64,000 nucleotides of DNA from Changpingibacter yushuensis (GTDB lineage: Bacteria; Actinomycetota; Actinomycetes; Actinomycetales; Actinomycetaceae): positions 310,001-374,000 of the forward strand of contig NZ_CP059492.1 of assembly GCF_014041995.1 (NCBI RefSeq), read 5' to 3'. The number at the start of each line of letters is the position of its first letter. Position 1 is the stretch's first letter. Shown here in pieces: positions 26,296 to 34,480 of the stretch. Both the position numbers and the translations under genes were made by a program. Under the pieces are notes generated by a model that saw only the letters and a program-made list of their open reading frames with translations, had not been told where the DNA came from and did no database searches.

Positions 26296-26443
26296 GCTCC
26301 GACCTTCCGTTAGCACTCATTTTTACCGAGTGCCAATTTACTCTGTCTGGCGCGCACCTATCCAGACCTCACAGCGCGATGCTTGCAGAATCACACCCGA
26401 CAAGCGGCCCCCGGGGAGCCTCAGAGCGCGCCAGCTTGTTCAG

Positions 26444-26572
26444 TACGGGCCAGCAAACTACGCACCCGCCGGCCCGTTCAGCACCCGCCGGCCCGTTCTG
26501 CACCCGCCGGCCCGTTCAGTACCCGCCGACCCGTTCAGCACCCGCCAGCAAACTACGTACGCGCCGACGTAC
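26444..26572. repeat. 19-bp tandem array, about 6-7 units
   Basis: Units start at 26444, 26463, 26482, 26501, 26520, 26539 and 26558. The middle ones are nearly identical (CACCCGCCGGCCCGTTCAG); the units at 26444 and 26539 share a variant second half (GCCAGCAAACTACG). The array runs up to the stop of the 5-FTHF cyclo-ligase gene and fills most of the 277-bp gap between fmdB and that gene. There are no spacers, so it is not CRISPR. Confidence 0.88.
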
Positions 26573-27202
26573 TTATCGTTCGCCTGCCTTGGTCACGCCC
26601 CAACGATCCGGCAGTATAACGAAGGGCACCAGACGATCCATTTCATCCTGTGGGAGTTGCGTATCCACATACTCCTCCGGGTAGACCATCGCTCCCACTC
26701 GCGTAGAAGGACTTATCTGCTTGAGGACCCTGTCATACCACCCGCCGCCTTGGCCTACCCTGTGACCATCGTGGTCTAGTAGTAGGGCTGGAATAACCAA
26801 CGCGTCGACGTCGACGAGGATATCCGCGCTGACCGCATCGCCGCTAGGTTCGGGTGGACGCCCTGGAGCACCAACGCGTAGGTCATCCAGGCCGGCGTAC
26901 CACGCCCATTCGCGGGCTAGGCCCGGACCCAGTTTTGGAAGAAGTACTTTGCGGCCAGACTGTGCGAGTGCCTCACACAGTGGCCCTGTTGGAGGTTCAT
27001 CGTTGACTGAAACGTAGCAAGCCACGACTTCTGCGGCGCCAACAAAGTCCAAAGCGGTGTTGACCCACTTTTCGCCCAACTGCTCACGTTCAAACGCAGG
27101 ACGGCGCGACCTATGGGATCGCGCTCTTGATCTGAGGGCCTGTTTGGCATCTTCGACATCCAGACCGGTGACATCTGGAAGTGTCACCATATGTGTTCTC
27201 AT
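26573..27202 (-). CDS. 5-formyltetrahydrofolate cyclo-ligase
   Basis: 209 residues. It converts 5-formyl-THF to 5,10-methenyl-THF using ATP. Family motif PALLLDHDGHRVGQGGGWYDR near residues 137-157 and the N-terminal KQALRSRARSHRS basic helix are present. Start 27202 has GAAAG upstream; ATG 27190 is an alternative. The stop abuts the 19-bp repeat array. Confidence 0.92.
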   Translation of the reverse strand: MRTHMVTLPDVTGLDVEDAKQALRSRARSHRSRRPAFEREQLGEKWVNTALDFVGAAEVVACYVSVNDEPPTGPLCEALAQSGRKVLLPKLGPGLAREWAWYAGLDDLRVGAPGRPPEPSGDAVSADILVDVDALVIPALLLDHDGHRVGQGGGWYDRVLKQISPSTRVGAMVYPEEYVDTQLPQDEMDRLVPFVILPDRWGVTKAGER

Positions 27203-27338
27203 GCCTTCATTCTTTCATGGCGGATGGGTGGTGTCAGGGGAGAGAGTGACATTCCGCTGGACGTGAACCGGGCCGACGTTGGGATCAATGGCCCGGCATC
27301 GGTACGCTTGGTACTGCGCGTTATGGGGAAGGACCTAT

Positions 27339-28553
27339 ATGAAGACGGTTGCCGAACATCTGGCTGAATGCCTTGAACTGGCAACCCCGTTGCCTCCATT
27401 TGAGGCGGTGTTGCAGGACGCAGTGGGATGTATTCTCGCCGACGACGTCCGTGCCACAGTCAATGTTCCCTTCGCGGACTTGGCCGCTTGCGATGGATAC
27501 GCAGTGCTTTCCAGCGAAACGAATGGCGCTAGGCCGCGCCATCCGGTGGACTTGCGGGTCATTGATGAAGTCTTCGCCAGCTCGTTTGACACGCCTCCAC
27601 ACGTGGAGGGTTCCGCCGTACGGATTGCCTCCGGTTCAAAAATGCCCGGTGGCGCCGACGCCGTCGTACCCCTCACGTCCACAAACCAAGGCGTAGCTGA
27701 AGTAGAGATCCGCCACGAAGTTGGTGCGGGTGCCAACGTGCGTGGGTTCGCCCAGGACATGGGTGCAGGCGACATCGTGGCAACAAAGGGGACACGCGTA
27801 TCAGCTCGGACGATCGCAGTTGTGGCCGCCGCTGGGCGTGATCGTGTACTGGTGCGGCCAGCGCCGCGTGTGGTGGTCATGAGTATTGGTGACGAACTCG
27901 TAGAGCCGGGTCAGCCACTTTCTCCAGGCAAGACGTATGACGCGAACTCCCACGCCCTGACAGCGGCAGCAAAGAACGCGGGGGCAATGGTGTATCGCGT
28001 GCCAGCAGTGTCTGATCACAAGCAGGAGTTACGCGACGCGATTGAGGATCAACTGGTCCGCGCCGACGTCATCATCACTACCGGTGGCCTCTCCTACGGC
28101 GGCGGTGACACAGTCAAGGAAGTTCTTTCACCTCTTGGGTCTGTGCGCTTCGACAATGTGGCGATGACCCCAGGACGTCAGATTGGGCTCGGAACCGTTG
28201 GCGACGGCGCGATCATCTTCTGTTTGCCCGGAGAACCCGTGGCTGCGCTCATTGCCTTCGAAGTGTTCGTTCGGCCTGCGTTACGCAACATGGCTGGATA
28301 CGCATCCGTCGAATCGCGGACCATTTTGGCAAGAGCCTCCAGGTTGATGGAGTCCTCGGCGGAGGAGCGTGAGTTCGTGCGCGTGCGCGTGCACGGAGAC
28401 CCAAACGCAGGCTATGCCTGCGATCCGGTGGCAGACGGCGGCCAACCACTTCTCACCGGATTGGGCGGAGCCAACGGGCTTGCGATCATTCCTGAAGGGG
28501 CCGCAGTTGTGGCCGAAGGTGAGCACCTGGAATGCATCATCTTCAACGGGTAA
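27339..28553 (+). CDS. moeA: MoeA/gephyrin-like protein (Moco synthesis or divisome Glp)
   Basis: 404 residues from ATG 27339 (GGAAGGA upstream). Family blocks: CDGYA, SGSKMPGGADAVV, GDELVEPGQPL...TYDANSHAL, TTGGLSYGGGD, MTPGRQIGLG and CLPGEPVAALIAF. MoeA inserts molybdate into molybdopterin. However, the next gene encodes an Rv0996-like membrane protein; in Corynebacterium the equivalent pair is Glp (a MoeA-like, FtsZ-binding protein) and its receptor GlpR. No other molybdenum-cofactor gene is in the window, so a cell-division role is quite possible. Confidence 0.88.
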   Translation: MKTVAEHLAECLELATPLPPFEAVLQDAVGCILADDVRATVNVPFADLAACDGYAVLSSETNGARPRHPVDLRVIDEVFASSFDTPPHVEGSAVRIASGSKMPGGADAVVPLTSTNQGVAEVEIRHEVGAGANVRGFAQDMGAGDIVATKGTRVSARTIAVVAAAGRDRVLVRPAPRVVVMSIGDELVEPGQPLSPGKTYDANSHALTAAAKNAGAMVYRVPAVSDHKQELRDAIEDQLVRADVIITTGGLSYGGGDTVKEVLSPLGSVRFDNVAMTPGRQIGLGTVGDGAIIFCLPGEPVAALIAFEVFVRPALRNMAGYASVESRTILARASRLMESSAEEREFVRVRVHGDPNAGYACDPVADGGQPLLTGLGGANGLAIIPEGAAVVAEGEHLECIIFNG

Positions 28554-28673
28554 GGCGCGGCGCCGCTAACACTGGATGTAGCAGAACGTCCACTGGACAT
28601 TCCCACGGCGATTATCAGCAACACGCGGTGAGACTTCCCGATGAAATGATCGGGCAACTACTAACTTTGAATT

Positions 28674-29801
28674 GTGGAGTTCCAAGGGTATGCATTCGCG
28701 GCTGTGATTGCGCTCTTGCTCGCCTACGTCATTCCATATATCTATCGTCGCCGGGCGGTTTTGGCCGAGGCCCGAATCGATGAAAGATACGCTGAAGAAC
28801 TTCGCCTACTGCAGGTGTCGGGATCAAACGATCCTCAATGCTTCGCACACGGGGATGAACCACACGGAACACTCTTCTTTCGCCAACCGGAGGTCATGAT
28901 GAGCAAGAGCGAGAAAGCCGCCATTGTGGATGTGCGCGCTCTTGCCAAGGACCGGGCACGGCGGCGAGCACGCATAGCTAAGCGTGCGGCAAACCAGAAG
29001 CGTGGATACTTGGCCGCTGGAATCGTCACTGCGCTCGCGGCCGTGGCGTGGATCTTGGCTTTCGTTGCATCGTTCCCCATTGCCGTAGCAGCCGTAGCCA
29101 CCGGTGCTGCCGGTGTGGCACTTATTGGCTTGAGCTACGTCCGCACGGAGATCTCCAAGGCTGACTCAGCTGATCGCCGCATTATCGAACAGATTGACAA
29201 GAAGCTCGCTGCCAACAAGAGTTCGGCGCCGCGGCGCTCGCGCGAATCGGCTTCGGAACCGGTTGTGAGTGCGGAGTCTGGCAATGCGGCGGCGTCGTCG
29301 GAACCAAAACTTGCGGACCACCAAGACAAAGTGGAAAAAGAAACCACAAAGGCACAGCGCTCCGGAATCTCGATGAGTATCGAGGCGGGATTCGTCACGG
29401 ATCAGGTGGTTGGCGATTCTGATACCAGCGTGAACGCGGAGGAGACGCCCACAGCGAAGGCAACGGGTGTGAAGCGCGTGGAGTCTACCGCGAGCGAGGC
29501 CACGCGAAAGGCCCCGGAGGTAGGGCGCACGGTGGCAACGGAATCGGCCGAGGCGGCGAGCCCTGCGAGGGCCGCGAAGGCGACCGCGCCGAGTTACACG
29601 CTGAAGAACCGGACAATTGAGAAGCGCACGGTGGCGCCATACCAGGCGCCGGAAGTGGCGGAGGCGTCCGTGCCCTACCGCCCGAAGAACGTGGGCGAAC
29701 GCCTTGACGATAGCGAAGAGGTCAAGAAGAACCACAAAGGCACTGACGGCCTGGCGGGCGGATCCATTCTGGATCAGCTGCTGGATCGTCGCAGGGCTTA
29801 G
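28674..29801 (+). CDS. glpR: GlpR-like membrane protein (Rv0996 type)
   Basis: 375 residues. One helix at 8-24, two close helices at about 111-132 and 134-155, and a long cytoplasmic, Ala/Glu/Lys/Ser-rich, presumably disordered tail (160-340) ending in YRPKNVGERLDD and SILDQLLDRRRA. The arrangement and its place after a MoeA-like gene match the actinobacterial GlpR receptor that recruits Glp to the septum. Sequence identity could not be measured. GTG start; a weak ribosome site. Confidence 0.68.
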   Translation: MEFQGYAFAAVIALLLAYVIPYIYRRRAVLAEARIDERYAEELRLLQVSGSNDPQCFAHGDEPHGTLFFRQPEVMMSKSEKAAIVDVRALAKDRARRRARIAKRAANQKRGYLAAGIVTALAAVAWILAFVASFPIAVAAVATGAAGVALIGLSYVRTEISKADSADRRIIEQIDKKLAANKSSAPRRSRESASEPVVSAESGNAAASSEPKLADHQDKVEKETTKAQRSGISMSIEAGFVTDQVVGDSDTSVNAEETPTAKATGVKRVESTASEATRKAPEVGRTVATESAEAASPARAAKATAPSYTLKNRTIEKRTVAPYQAPEVAEASVPYRPKNVGERLDDSEEVKKNHKGTDGLAGGSILDQLLDRRRA

Positions 29802-29807
29802 GCGGGC

Positions 29808-29834
29808 AGGGCTGCCGGACAGGGCTGCCGGACA
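29808..29834. repeat. 13-bp tandem duplication
   Basis: AGGGCTGCCGGAC occurs twice in tandem just after the GlpR-like stop, in the 160-bp gap before tRNA-Ala. The rest of the gap holds the tRNA promoter region. Confidence 0.7.
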
Positions 29835-29961
29835 GGTGGTCTCGGGTGGGACGCGACTGTAGGTGACTTCTGGTGGCCCACATGGCGAGAGCTCGCGTGG
29901 GGCAAGCAACACGGGCCGATGTGCGAAACATTCGAGCGTGGTGCTAAGCTTTTTGAGTCTT

Positions 29962-30037
29962 GGGGCATTGGCGCAGTTGGTAGCGCGCTTCGTTCGCAAT
30001 GAAGAGGTCAGGGGTTCGAATCCCCTATGCTCCACCA
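29962..30037 (+). tRNA. tRNA-Ala (anticodon CGC)
   Basis: Acceptor GGGGCAT / ATGCTCC with a G-T pair, D-arm GCGC/GCGC, anticodon stem CTTCG / TGAAG with loop TTCGCAA giving CGC, T-arm AGGGGTTCGAATCCCCT, discriminator A at 30034 and encoded CCA at 30035-30037. The IS481-like element begins two bases after it; the 16-bp target duplication includes the tRNA 3' end, so the tRNA itself is intact. Confidence 0.95.
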
Positions 30038-30044
30038 TTGTGAA

Positions 30045-30078
30045 GTCTCGCGACATCGTTCCTCGGTGTCGCGAGACT
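30045..30078 (+). terminator. Hairpin with T-run at the IS481 left end, after tRNA-Ala
   Basis: GTCTCGCGACA ... TGTCGCGAGAC followed by TTTTTT. It is formed by the IS terminal repeat and an inverted copy, and may now terminate the tRNA-Ala transcript. Confidence 0.7.
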
Positions 30079-30162
30079 TTTTTGTGTTTTTGGCGCGGGG
30101 GTGTCTCGGGTCATCGTTCCGGTTTGTGTGGGGATGTCTCGGGTCATCGTTCCGCTGGTGTC

Positions 30163-30386
30163 TCACGTCATCGTTCCGGTTTGGTGGGTGGGTGTGGGCT
30201 TTTTGGGTTGGTAGTTGTGGGTCGGGTCGATGGTGTGTTCGGCGATGATTTCACCGGTTGTTTTGTTGATGACGATGGTGTTGTTGGCGTGGATGAGGAT
30301 GATGATGGTCGCGCCTGTGTGTGCTCGGCCGATGCCTAGGTGGAGGAGTTTGCCTGCGTAGCGCAGGGTGGCGTGGCCGTCGGGGT
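30163..30386 (-). pseudogene. IS481-like transposase, C-terminal part cut off by insertion
   Basis: Removing the nested element and one copy of the 8-bp duplication joins codon ...KVDPD at 31795 to GHATLRYAGKLLHLGIGRAH here, restoring the usual IS481 C-terminus that ends ...TIDPTHNYQPK then a TGA at 30163. The join is in frame, showing that the insertion is recent enough to leave no further decay. Confidence 0.85.
30379..30386. repeat. Target-site duplication of the first IS1249-like element, left copy
   Basis: GTCGGGGT, repeated at 31787-31794. An 8-bp duplication fits IS256-superfamily transposition. Confidence 0.9.
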
Positions 30387-31786
30387 GGGTTAAAGGCCAA
30401 AAGTGGTGTTTTTATTTTGGTGGGTGTGTTGCGGTTTAGTGTGATCGTCCTGCCCAGCCTTTTCGGGGCCAGAGGCCTTCTTCTTTGGTGAGTGCGGTGT
30501 CGTAGTGGACGGGCATGTCCCCGACGGTGGGTTTGAGTTTGGCTTTGGTCTTTCTCTTTGGGATTGTGCGGCGTTGTGGCCTGCCAGCTGTGTTCCATTC
30601 TCGGAGTATGTGGCTGGCTGATTGAGGGTTTTCGGTTGTGGAATGCAGGTACCAGTTGATCATTGCTTGCATGTGTGTTTCCGTCATTCCCCGATGTGCG
30701 TAGGTGAGTGCGCGGATGCGTGAGTTGATTGATTCGACAGGGTTCGTGGTGCGTTCCTGTGGCGGGTCGAAGTCGAGGAAGGCGAAGAGGCTTCCCTCTT
30801 GTTGGAGGCGTGCCAGGCGGTGGTAGACACGCCTGTCACGTTCATGGGTGTACCACCATGTTCGCCCTTCCCGACGCTGGGAGGCCGGGACATCACGGGC
30901 CCAGGTTCGTTCCGTGAAATAGGCCTGGTACTGGGTGTGGAGCTGGACAAGCAGACCAGACCAAGCCGCTGCTTCCTGCCGGGTTTTGACTTTCAAGAGT
31001 CGGATGGATAAGCCATAAAGAGCTTTCCCTGCAGGGGTGGCAGGACGGTGGGTCAGATCGCGTAGGTTGTTGCGGTGAACATGGACCAGGCAGCGTTGAA
31101 CAGGAGTATCAGGCCACAGGTCATGGAGGGCTTTCAGGGCTCCACCGGCCCCGTCGGTGGTGACAAGACAGGGAGGAGCGATCTGGTCCAGTAACGCCAT
31201 GTAGGCGGCTTTCGTTTCGCGTGTCGTCCACTGCCAGGTAACAACATGACTCTGGCTACGAGCGATCAGCAGGCACCAGCCGTAGGGAAGGTAGATGCCG
31301 TCAATGAAGACTTGGGAGTAGACCTCGCCTGTTGGTTCTACCTGCGGAGTAGGAATGCTCCAGCACCATTGCCAGTCACGGCGCTGAGTTCTCAGGCTGG
31401 TGCCAGTCATGTGTGCCTGTGTGCTGGTGCCCGTCACATATTCAAGGAATCGGGTCAGAACAGCTGTGTCGGTAATATCTGGCCGTCCAGCACTGAGGCG
31501 GTGTGGATCTTGGCCGCAGGTCGCGCACCGGTATCGGATTCTTCCGTTGCGGTACCCATTCTTCAGGACTGGGCCACACGCGCAGATGGAGCAGGGTCGT
31601 GTTGATCGTTGTCTTCCCACACACCCATATGCAGGCATTCCAAGGCGCTACCACATAACCAGAGGAAAGTGGGAGAAGCAGACACAATCACGCCTCATCT
31701 TGCCTCACAAGCAAGACGATCCCGACCTTTCCCCACCATCACACCGAAAACCCAGACATAAAAACACCAATCCTGGCCTTTAACCC
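30387..31786 (-). mobile_element. IS1249-like (IS256 superfamily) insertion sequence
   Basis: 1400 bp with inverted ends GGGTTAAAGGCCAAAAGTGG (left) and GGGTTAAAGGCCAGGATTGG (right, reverse complement), both continuing into TGTTTTTAT. Flanked by the 8-bp duplication GTCGGGGT. Contains one intact transposase on the minus strand and is inserted in the IS481-like transposase gene. Confidence 0.92.
30436..31638 (-). CDS. IS1249-family transposase
   Basis: 400 residues, full length. An N-terminal zinc-ribbon-like region (CSICACG ... CATCG, with further Cys) is followed by an IS256-type DDE domain: VFIDGIYL with the first Asp, VTTDGAGG with the second, and the NPVESINSRIR segment with the catalytic Glu. 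The C-terminus is basic. No stops or frameshifts, so it should be active. Confidence 0.92.
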   Translation of the reverse strand: MPAYGCVGRQRSTRPCSICACGPVLKNGYRNGRIRYRCATCGQDPHRLSAGRPDITDTAVLTRFLEYVTGTSTQAHMTGTSLRTQRRDWQWCWSIPTPQVEPTGEVYSQVFIDGIYLPYGWCLLIARSQSHVVTWQWTTRETKAAYMALLDQIAPPCLVTTDGAGGALKALHDLWPDTPVQRCLVHVHRNNLRDLTHRPATPAGKALYGLSIRLLKVKTRQEAAAWSGLLVQLHTQYQAYFTERTWARDVPASQRREGRTWWYTHERDRRVYHRLARLQQEGSLFAFLDFDPPQERTTNPVESINSRIRALTYAHRGMTETHMQAMINWYLHSTTENPQSASHILREWNTAGRPQRRTIPKRKTKAKLKPTVGDMPVHYDTALTKEEGLWPRKGWAGRSH

Positions 31787-32773
31787 GTCGGGGTCGACTT
31801 TGTCGTGGCGTACTCTCCAGATCTGGTTGAAGGCTTCCATGGTGGGTTCTGCTGTGGGTAGGGCCGTGTAGGCCACTGCTGGTGTTGTGCGGTTGAGGGC
31901 TCGGTGGGGCCGCTCATGGTTGTAGATGTGGGTGAACTGGTTGAGTTGTGTGTTGAGTTCGTCGAGGGTGGTTGATGGGCCTGCTGCTGTCAGCCATTGT
32001 TTGAGGGTTTGGTGGAAGCGTTCGATCTTGCCTTGGGTGGTGGGGTGTGCGGGTTTCCCGTTCTTTTGGGTGATGGACAGGTCGGCTAGGAGTTGTTCGA
32101 AGCCGTTGGGTTGGTTGCGTTGTCCAGTGTTTCCGCGGGCTAAGCGGGTGGTGTAGACCATGGCGTTGTCGGTCAGGGTGGAGGCTGGTGGACCGTAGGT
32201 GTCCATGGTGGTGGTGAAGGTGTCGATCACGATCGGGCCGGTGATGCGTGGGTGGGCGGAGGTGTGTAGGAGGAAGCGGGAGTGGTCATCGAGCCAGGAA
32301 ATGATTTCAGTGTCGGTGCCATCGCTGAGTGGCCAGTGGGTGAAGTCTGATTGCCACATCTGGTTGGGTGCTTCGGCTTGGAAGCGGTGCCAGGAGGTGC
32401 GGGGTCTTTTCTGGGGTTGGGCAGTGATCTTGTTATGGCGCGATAGTATGGGCCAGATCGTTGCTGGTGAGGGTCGTGATTGTGGTGGTAGGCGGTCCCA
32501 GATGGATTGAGCTCCTGGGTCGAGTCCTTGTTCGATGAGGTCGTCTCGTAGGGTGAGGATGGCGGTGATCATGTCCGGATCGGTGGTGGCGGGGTTGGTG
32601 TGTGGGCGGCGTGAGCGTGGGTCAACGGCCAATAGTCCGCCCGTTGTGTAGCGGGCTAGCAGGATGCGGATCCATCGGGTGGACACGTTGAATCTGGTAG
32701 CGGCTTCGGTCTGGGTTAATCCGCCTTCAGTGATGGCGAGGACGATGACACTGTTCCTGTTCGAGGTATTCAT
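31787..32773 (-). pseudogene. IS481-like transposase, N-terminal and catalytic part
   Basis: Starts at ATG 32773 (MNTSNRNSVIVLAITEGGLT). Contains an N-terminal HTH (LTQTEAATRFNVSTRWIRILL) and the rve DDE core: WQSDFTHW, TDNAMVYT and QGKIERFHQTLKQW. At 31786 the IS1249-like element interrupts it; translation would continue 16 codons into the element and stop at 31739. About 75 C-terminal residues are displaced to 30163-30386. Confidence 0.9.
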
Positions 32774-32774
32774 A

Positions 32775-32891
32775 CCGGAACGATGACGCGAGACACAGCC
32801 GGAACGATGTCGTGACACACCCAGGGAACGATGTCGTGAGACAGAAAACGGAACGATGACGTGAGACATACCGGAACGATGTCGTGAAACC
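32775..32891. repeat. Five iterated sub-terminal repeats at the right end of the IS481-like element
   Basis: Copies of CCGGAACGATGWCGYGAGACA at 32775, 32799, 32824, 32849 and 32871, spaced 22-25 bases, with the outermost being the terminal inverted repeat. The left end has four inverted counterparts. Probably transposase-binding sites; they also overlap the promoter region of the transposase gene. Confidence 0.88.
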
Positions 32892-32912
32892 ACACACCCT
32901 ATGCTCCACCAT

Positions 32913-33154
32913 GATGCTCTTACTCGAACCCTCGACAAGAGCAATGAGATTATCGGACAGTACGTCCAGGGAGAGCCCGCCGGTTTCGGCGGGCTCTTTC
33001 GTTTGCCTCGCGCTGACGGGGGTGGCCGGGCGCTGTGTGCGTCGTGCCTCGTGGACGAGCGTTCGGATGTCTGGGCCGTAGATGACGTCGAACGGTGTCT
33101 GGTAGGTCGTATCAATCTGGTGCCTGCCGTCGTCGTCGGTCGTGACGAGGAGCT
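32913..33154. other. Short stretch of original DNA between two IS complexes
   Basis: 242 bp. Holds a 7-bp inverted repeat (32915-32921 / 32937-32943) and a terminator-type hairpin at about 32970-32998 (AGAGCCCGCC / GGCGGGCTCT then TTTC), which would have ended the tRNA-Ala transcript before the IS481 insertion. On the minus strand 33000-33154 reads as GC-rich coding-like sequence (LLVTTDDDGRHQIDTTYQTP), possibly a gene fragment cut at 33154. No intact gene is present. Confidence 0.6.
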
Positions 33155-33196
33155 GGGTTAATACCCAAAACGTGGGTCTAATGGCGGCGTGTCGTG

Positions 33197-34372
33197 TTAG
33201 TTGTGGATCCATCCTGTGCGAATTGTCAGGCCATCTTCCCAGGATGCTTGGGTGTTGATGGTGGTGTCGAGGGCTGCTGGTGTGTGGGCTTCTTGTGGTG
33301 GTTGTGCCTGGGCGGGTGGGGTGGTGTTGGTGATGAAGCTGGTAATGGGTTCGGTGTTTAAGGATCGGCTGGAGAGGTAGTAGTCGATGGCGGTGATCAT
33401 GTGGGCCTCGCTCAGGCCGCGGTGGTTGCGTAGGAAGTCTTTGAGTGGGGAGTTGATGCCTCCTTCTAGGGAGTTTGTTGAGCTTGCTAGGGGTGTGGTG
33501 ACGTTGAGGGTGGTGTCTAGGAAGGTGAAGAGGACCCCGGTTTTGTCGTATGTGTCCAGGGAGTGGATGATGCGCCGGGCCCCGTAGTGGGTGTACCACT
33601 AGTGTTTGTTTCCTCGGGCGTGGGCGGGAGTAGCGGTGGCGGGGAGGTGGTCGCGGTAGGTGCGTTCACCTAGCCAGGGATCATAGAGGTCGTGGAAGGC
33701 GGCGAGGGCTTTCTGCCAGGTGATGGCCGCCTGGATGCTGGTGATTCTGGTTAGGTCCAGTCATAGGCGGTAGAGAGCCTGATGTTGGATGGTTGTGGGT
33801 CGGGTGGTTGTTACGGTGCGTATGTTGCGTTGGATATGGACAAGGCAGCGTTGGATGTGGCTGGTTGGCCATTGGTCTGTGATTGCTGCCAGGGCTCCGG
33901 CGTGCCCGTCGGTGGTGACCACGATGGGTGGTGGAATCTGTGCGAGGAGTGCGTGGTAGGCGGCTTTGGATTCCGTGTCACATAACTGGTAGGCGATGAT
34001 TTTGCCGTTGGTTTGAGCGGAGAGCAGGCACCAGCCGTAGCCGATGTAGGTCCCGTCGAGAAAGACTTGATCATAGACTTCCCCGGTGATCGTCCAGATC
34101 GGGCGGGTCTGCCAGCACCAGGCGTGGTGATGGTCCCACGTGGTGTGTGGGATGTGGGTGACGCGCCGGGGAAGGGTGTCGGTGACATAGTCCAGGAACT
34201 CGCGAAACTCTTTGGCTCGTGCTTTGTCGGTGAGTTGCTGGGTGAAGCTATAGCGGCAGGGGGCGCAATACCAGCGTTGGCTACCAGTAGCTGTGCGTCC
34301 CTTCTTCTTTGTTGGAGAGCCACACAGAGGGCACCGGCGAGCATGTGGGGAGAGAGTTTTCACCCAAGGCAC
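33197..34372 (-). pseudogene. IS1249-family transposase, inactivated
   Basis: One continuous frame of 392 codons (ATG 34372 to TAA 33197) interrupted by two in-frame stops: TGA at 33761-33763 and TAG at 33599-33601. It keeps CPLCG ... CAPC at the N-terminus and QVFLDGTYIGYGWCLL and VTTDGHAGAL of the DDE core; the part after the stops still has TNSLEGGINSPLKDFLRNHRG. Related to, but clearly diverged from, the intact copy at 30436-31638. Confidence 0.88.
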
Positions 34373-34480
34373 ATAACCCGAGCAGTGTCAACGAAGCAAC
34401 CCCTTTAACGACCAGATCATTAACGACCCCGACCTTTCACTGCTATCACAACGAAAAACCAAGATTTAAGACCCACGTTT

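Larger units (their letters stand above)
30039..32896 (-). mobile_element. IS481-like element, interrupted by an IS1249-like element
   Basis: Terminal inverted repeats of about 24 bp (left from 30039, right ending 32896; consensus TGTGWRGTYTCRCGACATCG then TTCC) are flanked by a 16-bp direct repeat CCCTATGCTCCACCAT at 30023-30038 and 32897-32912. Without the nested element and one copy of its target duplication the length is 1450 bp. Next to both ends the core GTCTCNCGWCATCGTTCC is repeated: four copies on the left (about 30045, 30103, 30134, 30159) and five on the right (32775-32891). Confidence 0.9.

Noticed and set aside
26444-26572. CRISPR array
   Set aside because: The repeats are directly adjacent without unique spacers and no cas gene is near.
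29166-30056. 296-residue minus-strand reading frame opposite the GlpR-like gene and the tRNA
   Set aside because: Arg/Leu/His-rich composition, no ribosome site, and it crosses a tRNA; it is an antisense shadow of the GlpR-like gene.
31739-31786. Normal C-terminus of the IS481-like transposase
   Set aside because: The last 16 codons are translated from the inverted repeat of the inserted IS1249-like element; the real C-terminus is at 30163-30386.
30023-32912. attL/attR pair of a small integrative element at tRNA-Ala
   Set aside because: The repeated 16 bp are directly outside matching terminal inverted repeats of an IS481-like element with its own transposase, so they are a target-site duplication.
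33000-33154. Intact minus-strand gene starting with LLVTTDDDG
   Set aside because: It has no start before the IS boundary, no stop, and its far part translates a terminator hairpin; at most a gene fragment.
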